Positions 23,398-34,400 of a stretch of 64,000 nucleotides of DNA are shown in pieces. A model generated the notes under the pieces. The model searched no databases and was not told the origin of the DNA. It saw nothing but the letters and a program-made list of their open reading frames with translations. The stretch comes from Symbiodinium sp. CCMP2592. Lineage: Eukaryota > Sar > Dinophyceae > Suessiales > Symbiodiniaceae. The first letter of the stretch is position 1. Each line of letters starts with the position of its first letter. Made by a program: the position numbers and the translations under genes. The DNA is taken from positions 718,501-782,500 of the forward strand of contig CAJNDT010000613.1 of NCBI GenBank assembly GCA_905221615.1, read 5' to 3'.

Positions 23398-24140
23398 CTA
23401 TGGTTGAATCCTTAACACTGCTGTCATCCCTGCATCCCGGTTCCCGTCCCTCAACAAAGCCCGCTAAGGTTGAAAATCAGCTATCTTAAAGGCCTGCTAG
23501 AGCTGTTTTCAGGGCTTCGGTGAGCTGCGAGGGTAGTCTATTCGGTTCCCAGAGGGCACTTCAGATAGAATGGTGTTCTACTGTATACAGCAGCTCCGAT
23601 CGAGGCTATCTTCCTGAGGCACCAGGTGGCACTGTGCGAGCAAGCCAAAAAGAGTGCGTTTCTGTGTGCAATCGACTGCGTTTCCTTCCAGAATCGAAGG
23701 CGTTTCTTGAAATTGAGACGAAATGCCTCATTGAAGTTTCCCACTTGCGATTGCGTTTCTTGTTTGGGACTGCGTTAATTATTGACATTTGCCAAGATGC
23801 CTTTTATTTGGCGCCTATGGTTTCGTAGGTAGGCCCTAAGTCGCGTGTATGGAGCCCGTTACGGCATTTTTGCATAGCTAGATGTGTTACTTGTAGTTCT
23901 CAGTACGTTCAGTTTAAGATGTGTTGAAGGCCGTCCCACTTGAAGTCCATGTTTGCTGCATCGCGCAGCTAGCTCTCTCCCAGTCTAAGATTCCGAGATT
24001 CGGTGTCCCAAACATGTCATGTCTTGGTCGTTTCGTTCACTTCATCGTAGTAAGTGTCAGTGAAACCCCGAAGGGCCCAAGTCGGTCCAAGTACCTAATA
24101 ACCATATACTCTCCCAAATAGTAACCTGCATAACTAGTAT
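23398..24140. other. 3' end region of the minus-strand gene, no firm feature
   Basis: A minus-strand frame at 23538-23744 contains HRNALFLACSHSATWCLRKI, and may be the last exon of gene M. A + frame over the same bases is also open. The rest of the stretch shows no recognisable element. Confidence 0.35.
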
Positions 24141-27100
24141 CCGAAACCTAAGGGAACCATGCTTCCCAGCAGCCGCCCCGTCTTACCGCGAGAAGGCCCA
24201 GTAGAAGCAAGCATCGCCTGCCGGCATCTCTCGTATTTCGCCTTGCCATTGCGGCGTTCGAAACCCTCCGGCCCTGGGATGTGGAGGTTTACGGTTTAAT
24301 TAGGGGTAAGGGTTTGGGGTTAAGCCGGAACCCAGAGCCAGAACTGAGAAACAGAGCCTGAGGACAAAGCTTCACCGGCGGGATTGCAGCTCGGCCCGCG
24401 TTTGCAGCTTCGCACATCTGTGGCCGTATAGTTAATACTACTCTATGAACCGTAAACCCCAAACCTCTAAACCCTAAACCCCTAACCCTAAACCCTTAAA
24501 CCCTGAACCCCTAAACTCTACGCCTCTAAACCCTAAACCCCTAAACCCTAAACCCCTAAACCCTAAATCCCAAGCCCTGAAGCAGAACCCGAAACCTCAA
24601 ATCTTAAACTCTAGGCGAAGGTACTGGTTCCGTGCCTTTGAACCCGAAATCCTGTTTGAGCGTTCCCTCATAGAGGCGGAGCTGGCGGCCGAAAGAAGCT
24701 GCACCCGATTTCCGAAATCCCGAGCCAGCCAACAATTCCATATCCTAAACTCTAAACCCGAATCCTAAACCCTAAACCCTAAATCCGAATCCTAGGCCCT
24801 AAATCTAAAATCCTGAAGCCTACAGCGCCTAAATCTAAAATCCTACACATCGACCCGAATCCTACAGTCTGGGGTCTAAATGAACTGCGAACCCCTCGAG
24901 GCACCAGGGTAGATTTTTGCTGATGGTTTAGGGTTGGTGATAAGGGAGTTTCCGAAAATTAGGGGTACCTTAGTTTGGGGTCCTTATAATAAGGATCCTA
25001 GTATTTGGCGTGCTATATTAGGGTCCCCTATTTTCGGAAACTGCCATAAGGTTTTAGGGATTAGGCAGATAGAATGTGGGGTCTGAAGTTGTGGTGAAGA
25101 TCTACAGGCAGGGAGTCGAGCCTAGGACAAAGAGTCTGTCCGACAGGGTCCAAAGTACCTAACATGGTAGCATGTAGGGTTTCCACCTGGGTGAAGTATC
25201 CCCCATAACAGGACCCTTTGGGTGTGACCTAGGCGTGCGTAAGATCTTGCAGACCTGTACAGGACGAGCCCCTCGATGCAGGCCAGCTTGGGGTGGTTTT
25301 GTGACTCTACGACTAGGTTTCAGGGGAAGTCATAATAAGGAATGGTAAGCAGGTAGGTTTTCTTTCAAGAGTTGCGGTGTTGAGGTTCAGGGTTTAGGGT
25401 AGGTCTCACCCTCAACTCGATCTCCGAACTGAACCCCAGACCTAAGCCGATACAAAAGATAGGCAAAGTTGAACTCCAGGCCCTTGCAAGGGTCCCAAAG
25501 AATATATGCTTTGAAGAAAGACGATATCTTAACCCTGCAGTGCTAGGAGACCTTGTCTGCAGTTCTTTTTTGTGAACCTTTCGACATGGGTTTTCTGCAG
25601 GAGCTTCATTGCCCGGAGAAGACCTCTCTAAAGCCCTTCTAAAGCCCTTCTAAAGCCTTTCTAACACCTGAAACCTTCCAAAGCCCTAGCAAAACCCTTC
25701 AAAGCCTTTTCAGACCTTACCCCTAGATCCCATTATAAACCCTAAACCCTCAGCCACTAAGCCTACAAAAGTCCCCCAACCTTATTCAGTATTCTAAAAG
25801 CCTACAGAACGCTCTAAAGCCTTCGGCAACCCCACAAAAGCTCCTCAAATCTCCCTAGATCCTATTATAAACCCGAAGCCCTAACTAAACCACGAAAGCC
25901 CCCTCGTTCGAGGGTCTGGTGCATTGGGATCCCTTTTTGGGTCCTTATTATAGTACTGCACCTATATAATTTATTCAGGGGGCCCAAAAAGGGACCATAA
26001 TTTTAACACAGGCACCCCTAGTTATATACCCTTAATATAGCTATCCAGGGTATATACCCATTATATAGCCCATTATAGGGTGGGGGTCCCCATTAAGGGT
26101 CCCTCCTTTTCCCCTTTGTCTCAAAGATAAGATAAACCCTAAACCCTAAAACCCTAAACCCTAAAACCCTAAACCCTTCCTCCCCCCCTTATCCCCTTTG
26201 ATCTGATGCAGGCGTCAGGAACGGAGATCCTGGAGGCCTTGGCATCGCCGAGGAGTTTCAGCAAGGACCCAAAATTTAGGGTTTAGGGTTTAGGGGTTTA
26301 GGGTTTAGGGGTTTAGGGTTTAGGGGTTTAGGGTTTAGGCGTTTAGGGTTTAGGGGCAGGGGCCTTACTTGTTAGAAGAGGGCTCCAATAAAGGTTTCTT
26401 AAAAAAAGGATCCTATTAGGGTATTATGGGGGTTCAATATGGCCTGACTTGTTAGAATAGGGCTCCAATAAAGGGTTCTTAAAAAGGGTCCTATTAGGGT
26501 TGCTCTCAGTGGTATTCTGTGGGTTCAACATAGCAAGGACCCAAACTCGAGGGCTTCTGGCTACTCGTGCCGGTTTCGATTGGGGGCGTCGTTTGGGAGT
26601 TAGGGGTTAAGAAATTTAACACTTCCCGTAAAGGTGAATATACGTGTGTGTCTACTTCGTAAAGACTTGGTCCTCAAAAGGTTGCCTAGACAGGTGCATT
26701 AAGGCAATTTCAAGGTCCAATACTTACACTCAATCGGCACATATACTAGGATGCCTGTAGTCCTAGGTTCCTTATAAAGTGACCCAAAACCCCAAAGGGA
26801 GCTTTTTATTCCTAGCTTGCTGGGCATCCTAGTATACCTGTGCGGGAAGGAGCCTTGATCTTACCCTTCGTTTTTTCAGAAGTTTCGGGCTGGGGATGAT
26901 CTTGTGCTGTTTATGTTGTACTTTTGGCTCCTCTAGATCAGGGGCAATTTTTTACAGACCTGCAGGTTGTCGGGGGAGTTGTGGTTCTGTATCAAAAGCC
27001 ATGTTGAGGTTTGGGAGCTGTGATCGCAGTTGTAAATGCCAGGTTTCCATCGCTGGCGAAACCCTAGAACCGCAAACCGTAAACCCCTGAAGCTCTGCCA

Positions 27101-28450
27101 GCCTAAAGCCGAGCTTCAAAGCTGCTGTCGGATCGACTCCAATTCCTAAGTTCTTCAGCTACGGTTTAGGATTTAGGCTTCGGGCTTTGGGGCTCTTTAT
27201 TCGAGAAGCAGAAGGCTGTCAAGAGGAGTCTAGAGAGGTTCTGTCACGCTTTTAGGGTTTAGGGTTTAGGGTTTAGGGTTTAGGGTTTAGGGCCAGTGGC
27301 TTATGCCAGTTGGTTGGCTGTTTGGCTTTCAGGGGGGTCCGGGATTACTTTTACAAAGCCCGCAATGCGAGTAAATCCTCAAACAAATAAGAATGCAAGC
27401 AGCGCACCCTTCTTTTCGAAAGACTCAGAGTTTTGTATTGTGGAGAGAGTCTTGCTGTTTGCATAAGAACCCAAAGATGTGGTCTTTTTTACCGCTTCTC
27501 AGCCGCAGGACCCTCAACATGACCAGGAGGGAACAGAGACCTTCGTGACTTCGCAAATCCACCAGCAGCAGCGCAAGGCGCAAAAGGGGTTTTAGCCTAT
27601 GGGGGTGTGGTAGGGATTGGGGTTCCCATAATCGGGTTCATATTAAGGAATCCCAAGAATCTTTGGCTTCAGAGCTATACGCCTAAACCCGTGGCTTGGT
27701 GGAGTTTTTAGGTTGCCAGGATAGAAATTCTATAAGCCCAATTTCATCCAAAATGTGCTGTAGCAACCGTGTGAAGCCCCAAACCCTGAACCCTAAACCC
27801 TCTAAAGCCTTAAAGCCTTAAACCCTCTGAAGCCCCAAACGGTTGCTTCAGGCAGTGGAGGTGGCCAGAAGTCACAGCGAGAGACGAATGAGCCACTCGG
27901 GCCCCAGCAAGCAGGTCTCTTTGGATGTAGGCCAGGCGTGATAGGGTTCCTTTAATGGGTAGTATAAGGGTTCCTTTAAACGGTCATAATATCAGGGTTC
28001 CTTTGAGGGATCTTTAGGGTTTAGGTTTTGGTCTTGGGGTTTGGGTTTGGGGTTTGGGCGTTTAGGGTTTAGGTTTGGGGTTTTAGGGCTTAAGTTTGGG
28101 GTTCAGGGTGGGTGGAGGCTCAGGGGCTCTTTCTGCGCTTTCTTTTTGTTTTGGAGATTTGTTCTTCCAAGGTTTCGAGGGGTTTTACATGTCGCCTTGC
28201 TTCTTATGGTGTGTAGGGCCATGGTGTCCGCTCGGGTATCTTGATTTCGGATAGGCTTTCTACCGTCTTTTGCCGTCATTTGCTCCACGGGTCGGATTCT
28301 TCCCTGAAGCCCGAAACCCCGCAAGCAGTTTGCCTTGAACCCGAAAACACTAAGCTTCTAAACCCCAAACCCTAAACCCCAATCCCTAAAGCCCTAAAAG
28401 CGTCTTCCTCCAATTCCCAGAGGTGGAGCTTTTAGCGCCGGAGCCCAGAA
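23536..28450 (-). CDS. Gene M, probable further 3' exons (less certain)
   Basis: Protein-like minus-strand stretches continue downstream of the supported exons: about 27592-27515 (KPLLRLALLLVDLRSHEGLC... to VMLR, then GTCCTG); 27040-26960 (NLNMAFDTEPQLPRQPA, donor GTCTGT); about 26930-26880 (EPKVQHKQHKIIPSPKLLKK); 26268-26214 (GSLLKLLGDAKASRISVPDA); 25550-25495 (VKISSFFKAYILWDPCKGLE); 24720-24640 (RDFGNRVQLLSAASSASMRE); and 24285-24200 (PEGFERRNGKAKYERCRQAM, donor GTAAGA). Opposite-strand frames are also open at several of these. The minus strand was chosen on composition and donor sites. Phases between these pieces were not all checked. Confidence 0.4.
24440..24580. repeat. Interstitial telomere-like array (CCCTAAA)n, degenerate
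   Basis: Runs of aaccctaaac with spacer variants such as cctaaacccctaaaccct. Weaker copies continue to about 24870. CCCTAAA is the plant and dinoflagellate telomere unit; here it is internal and imperfect. Confidence 0.85.
24949..25049. mobile_element. Short inverted-repeat element (TTTCCGAAAATTAGGGG family)
   Basis: Starts agtttccgaaaattaggggt and ends in the inverted match cctattttcggaaact. The centre contains ggtccttataataaggatcc, itself palindromic. Other copies are near 46949-47042, 55676-55773, 59216-59290 and 62076-62168, with fragments near 48119, 58150, 61509 and 61880. Confidence 0.85.
25915..26012. mobile_element. Family B short inverted-repeat element
   Basis: Contains gggatccctttttgggtcct on the left and its inverted match gggcccaaaaagggaccata on the right. 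Other family B copies are at 43588-43684 and 51342-51443. Confidence 0.8.
26130..26354. repeat. Telomere-like arrays in both orientations
   Basis: ccctaaaccctaaaacccta at 26130-26177 faces tttagggtttaggggtttag at 26274-26354. Between them lies a coding-like minus exon of gene M (26214-26268). The two arrays are inverted relative to each other. Confidence 0.85.
26362..26510. repeat. ~80-bp tandem duplication
   Basis: gacttgttagaatagggctc-type sequence followed by caataaaggg.ttcttaaaaa and cctattaggg occurs twice in succession (from about 26365 and about 26443). It lies in an intron of gene M. Confidence 0.85.
26735..26846. mobile_element. Short inverted-repeat element
   Basis: Left end gcacatatactaggatgcct, right end gggcatcctagtatacctgt, inverted relative to each other and separated by about 70 bp. 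No second copy was seen in the window. Confidence 0.7.
27249..27292. repeat. Perfect TTTAGGG array
   Basis: Six consecutive tttaggg units without interruption, intronic in gene M. Confidence 0.95.
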
Positions 28451-28451
28451 C

Positions 28452-31400
28452 CCGAAGCCATGAAAAACGAAGCGCAACATCAGCAGTTAAGGTGATGGAC
28501 AGGGCAGCATACAATCTGAGAGGGGGCCCAGGCATAAGTAGTATATTACAGACTTGAAAAATTGCAATGGAGTCTACTACTTTTTGCAGCTTCATGCTAG
28601 CTGCTACCTTCGGGAAGTGGACGAACGCCCGTGCCATTTGTTATGGCTGTTTCCATTCAGCCACTTCAACTACGCCACCTCCGTATTATCACCTTCACAC
28701 TGGTGTGTGCGTGTGTGTGTGTCAGCCTTGTTTGTCTTTGGTTACTTGCAGGATCATGGGACTTAGTAAGTAAGGTTATAAGAGCAAGCACCCACACCTC
28801 ACATCCTATACCCCACCCTACACTTTCACCTCAATTCTCAACCGGCCTCCCAAAATCAACATTCCAAACCCCAAAACACGAAGCACAACCCAACTCAACG
28901 CAAAAAAACCGAACACAACCCAAAACACAAAGCACAACCTAACTCAACACCAAACTCCCGAACACAACCCAAAACACAGAACAACCTCCCCAAATCCATA
29001 ACACAAACCCCGAACGCAAGCAAAACAAAACAACCTCACCAAAACCCAAAACACAAAGCACCTCCTAACTCAACACCCGTCCCCAAAGCAAAACAAAAAA
29101 CAAAAGAACCGCCTTTACCCCACACCTCAAAACCTTCTCACCCTAAAGTCTTCACAAAAGACGCTCACCAAAGCATCACGAAGCATTCGCTCCATGCCCC
29201 TACATAGAATTTTACTAAAATTAATTAGTAAACTGCTATTTCTGCTTTTCCGTTCATCATTGTATAAAGTGTTGCCAGACCCTATGGTTCTTGTTGCTGT
29301 TCTGTGGTGTTCTCAGCTTGCTTGCTTAAATTATGTTGATGCTTTTTTTCCTATGCGCTGATTGTGAACTTCTGTTAATATCGCAGTCGCATACTTCGCA
29401 CCTCACCGTTAACAGTCTATATGCTTTGTTGTTGTCCACATTTTGTTCCCTGTATTCTTTTTTCTACCAACAACCTTTCGCGGTGGTTCTCTCTGTATAT
29501 TTTATTCTTGTTTCTACATAAGTCGCAAGTTTTACATCCTTCCTTAAACAATCCTATATCACGGTTTACTTTACATGAATTACAGAAGGTTTTGTCAGTA
29601 TTCATTCTTTCTCTATTATATTAAGTCACCTTTTCTTTCAATGATTTTGTTAAATACGCGTTTATGTATAATACAACATTTAAGAATACTCCCTTTGTCA
29701 GGGTCGTATTTAATTTCGTAATATGCCAATGTCTCACTTTTCGGATAGTTAACATGAAGATTATTCAGTTTTTTCAGATACACACTTCTTTTATTCTTAT
29801 ATGTCTCACTATCCTTATCCATAGGTTTATTAACGGGTTTAGGTTTATTAACTTCAACAAGTTTTTCTATTATTTTTCAATTAGTTCTAACTTCTCCAAA
29901 ATTTTATGGGAACTGATACGCTTAATCGGACGCTCATCATCTACATCGCTCATTCTATATAAAAGCTTTAGACTAAAACTTGTCTTCAAAAGTGTTATCA
30001 AAGTGCGTTTTAGCATCTCTCATAAAAGCATATAAGTTCTTGAATTTACGATACTTATCTAAACACCTCCTACATAGTTTATTATAATCCTTGTTGTTGT
30101 TATAACTTCTAAACAATTGCTTATCCTTAGACAACTTACAAACAGGACAGTATTTGAACTCAAATATACCATAGTCATTTCCACCCTCATCCGTATGATA
30201 AAACGATACTACAATCTTATCTACATAGCTAACCATATATAATAACTTACGTAACCTTTTTTCATAATAACCAAAAATTATGAACAAAAGTTGAATTACG
30301 ATGCCATCTTATGTAGCATCAATTATGTTATTGAGTCTCATCTACTTCCCCTTCAATAAGACCATCAACAACTTGGGGGCACAAAATCGGGCGGTGGCAC
30401 TTGAAGTCTCTGTTCCAGGGGTGTCTGTCATACAAATATGTAAATTTGTTTTTATATAAGTTTTCAAGCCATTGAATTTAAACGGTTTTGTTTTTTACTC
30501 ATCTAATTCTTTTTCTAATTTCATTATTCTTTCCTCTGTCTGCATCTTCTGGTGTAATCGAGCGACTACCTCCTGCCTTTCCCCATCCCGTATCAATAGT
30601 ATCTATATCTTCCTTATCTTCTTTATTTGTTTTGAAAATGTCATTGCAGTCGGATGTAGTCCCGCGACCATTACCTAGTCTCCACGATGACCTGTTTTCA
30701 ATTTGACTTACTACTTAATTGCCTTCCTTGTCCGTTGTTGTTTTTGTTTCTGTATGATATGCTTTTTTCCCGCACCTACAAAAATTACAGTTTATACTGC
30801 TTGTATCAATATGAAAGTTTCCTTTGCTTTCTTCCTTCTTGTCGCGAATGCCTCGCGAGGCGTCAGCCGACGCGTCGCTCATTTATCTTATTTAGACTTT
30901 TCTTTCTTGAAATGCAAAACAACGACTTTTAGCATTTCTAACAATGTAAAGCGACATCATTTGTATTTAGGCGATGCTACTATCTGTTCCACCTTCTCCA
31001 ATTCATCTATCGCATCTTAACACTCTTTCATTATATATTAATAAATATAATAATCCTATGTAATTATAATCATGAATATCCCAACTATTGAACCGATAGA
31101 CATACCCGAATATAAATACAAAGACTCCAATTACGATATGATGCCTTCTTTACCTGCTCGTATGTTATGTGTCGCTTCATCAAAAGGAGGCAAAACCGTT
31201 TTAATTCAGAACCTCATTATTTTAAAAATATACAGAGGAAGTTTTCAAAGAATATACATATTTAGTCCCAGCGTAGACGTCGATGACACATGGAACGCCG
31301 TAAAGAAATGCATTAAAGATGTTATGAAGGTGGATACCGATAAAGAGAAAGTCTATTATGACGAGTATGACCCAGTCGCTTTAAAGAAAATAACTGACAC

Positions 31401-34400
31401 CCAGCACAAAGTAACAGAATTCCAGAAGAAAAGCAAATCAAAAGACCTGTATAGCATCTTAATCATTATTGACGATTTCGCAGATGACCCTAAGTTTGTC
31501 CGATACAGCAGTCTATTACACGGACTTTTCACGAGAGGAAGACACAATGCCATCAGTTGTATTTTATCCACTCAAAAATGTAATGTTTTAGCACCCATTA
31601 TTCGTTTAAACTCGTCCGCGTTGTTTATACTCAGGTTGAAGAATATGAATGAGGTTAATGCTTTTCTGGATGAGAACAGCGCCTTAGTTGATAAACAGAA
31701 ACTCTATGATATGTATCAACAGGCGGTTAATGATGCGCCTTACTCATTCTTCTATATAAGCACGAATGCAAAAGATGTTAAGAAAATGTTTTACATCAGA
31801 TTTGACAAAGTATTTAGTCTTGACGAAGTCGAAGCAGATGATTAATGGGTTCTCAAGTCAGAAGAGACCAAAAACGCTGGGCGCGCGAACCGGCCTAAAG
31901 CCATCTATTTATATGCCGAGAAAAGCTATAACGAACTATCTGACAACCCTTGAAACCCAACGGGACGCCAACCGAGGCAAAGTATCCAATCAAGTTATGA
32001 CGAAGTTAAACAATGTCGTGGAATTATACAGAGACCGCAAAATATCTCAGTTCACGACAGCTTTAAACCTGATTAATGGGATGACTTTAGGAAACAGCAA
32101 AGCGAAGGAGAAGGGGATGAAACAAAACGAAAAGGCGGTAGCAAAATACGAAGATGCAACACCAATCGGGGAAAGGATGAAAGCAACAACGAAGAAAGCA
32201 AGGAAGGGCAAAGAAATCAAAGAAGTTGTTAGGAAAACTGACAAGCAACTCATAATGAAGCGAAAGGCCATCGGCGGCTTATCGACAAAGGCAAAAGAAA
32301 TTTTCAAGAACAGGAAGTATTACGATGTCAAGTTTATGCTTTTTTCTAGTCAAAGCCGTTCAGGTGTTAAAAAGGCATCATTTATACTGGATGGTGTAGC
32401 ATATTATCCCTTAATTCTTCTGACCCGTGGAAACGCAAGTGCAGTCGGGACTGCTAATGTCAAGTCAAACGAATTCATTGAAACACTGGTTAAGAGGAAG
32501 ATAAGAAATACCACGATACTGTCAAGTTCTTATTTAGAAAACTGATGATTACTATGAATTCAAGTAGCGAGTTTCCAGAGAATTCTCATTTGGTAGAATA
32601 CGCAGATGCCATCAGAATTGAAAGCGTTGAGATTGTTGAAACAGACACGGGCGGATACGACGAGAGAGAAGAACCATTACAACAAGGCAACAGCATAAGC
32701 ACATATTACAGACACATCCAAACCGAAGTCAATGCCGAAGCGGAGACTATGAAAGAGGCACGACACAAAGAAAATTACAGAGAAAGCGAATGTTGGATAA
32801 ACGCTCTACTGGAAAACTTTGAAGGAACTAATCTAACAAAAGAAAAACGGCAACAAAAGAACACAAAAACATTACGTCGCAATAAAGTCCTTGAACTGCT
32901 GGATATGACGGAAGAAGAATTTATTAATACAGGGGCGACGATAAACCACGGTTTAGACACATTAAGGCAAGTCCAACCGAAGGATAAATGCAACGCCTTC
33001 ACAACAAGCGAGTTTTACATAACCGATAGGACAGAACCGGTTGAGTATAAAATGTTTGACAATGTAGATGAACTGCTGAAAATGACCGATAGGGAAGAAT
33101 ATGCTTTGATACATTCGGATAATGACTTGGTTAAGGTCTTCCATCAACTGAACGAAGCGGGATAGAAACCGCACATCAACTATCAAGCAGGGATGATTAC
33201 CAACATCTTGTGTAAGTTTTGCTACAAGAAGTTGAAGAAATACATTAAATACAACATTGTCTCCCAGTGTTTATCAAAAGAGCGAATTGACGAAGATGTA
33301 ATAGCTGATAATGAAGAAGTGTATAACAAAACAACCACAACTATGTTTAACTTACAGAAAGAATTTTTTGAGGAAAATCATTTATCCTTTTATAACGAGG
33401 TAGATATACGAATCCTTAAAGAGTGTAAAACCATAGTGCCAGTGGGTAGGTTTTATAAAGATGCGCCAATCAGGAAGATAAAAGAAATAGACATTAACAA
33501 GCATTTCCCCACGCAGGCGGGAGTATAAAATACATCCCAACATATAGACAGTTTGACATCTTTAGACCCTTTAATGAAGATTGTGGCACTGATCAGTTTA
33601 ACAACCTGACGTTATTCATTGTAGAAGTGTATGAAGGAAACACATTTTTAATAATAAGTATTGTTTAGTGTATGGAAGGTTTCTAAAGAAACTGCTGAAA
33701 CGCAATGTTAAACTGAAAATCTTATGGTATATGCAACCGAGTAATATTTACAAGGTAGATTATAAAAAATTGATAGATGACTTGTACGACAGATGACGAA
33801 AATTTCAACAAACAGACGCAAAAGAAACTGTGGAACATCAGCGTGGGGATGTTGGAGAAATCCCACAACACAAGTCAGCGAAGTAGCACCTTTACTTCAT
33901 TGAAGGAGGCATGTTATTATCAAAGCATCCACGGCGGAAAGGTCTCTACTACAAGCGAGTGTCAGACAGAACTTAACGAAGTAGATGAAGACGAATTTGA
34001 AACAAGGGAGACGGAAGGAACTAAATATTATGTGTTAAGTGCGTCGGAAAAGAAGACTTTGATAAATGGGTTCATGTATATCAAGGAGTTGGTACTACAA
34101 TATCATAATTTCAAGATGTATGAAGCATACAAGACATTAACCGATAATAACATCAAGGTATATAGTGTTAAGACAGACTGCCTCACCATCCACGAAAACG
34201 ATGTGGATAAGGTGTATGGATACAGAATTTTTGACGTGTGTGGATAGAAGGACTGCTTAAATTTGGAACGGACATTGGCAATTGGAGACTGGAAAAAAAG
34301 AAAATCATTACACTGCCTAGGCAGTTATACACATACAAGTTTAACGAAGTGCCGGCAATCCCGAAAGTTAGTAATGTAAAAATTGAGGTTGAAGACGAGT

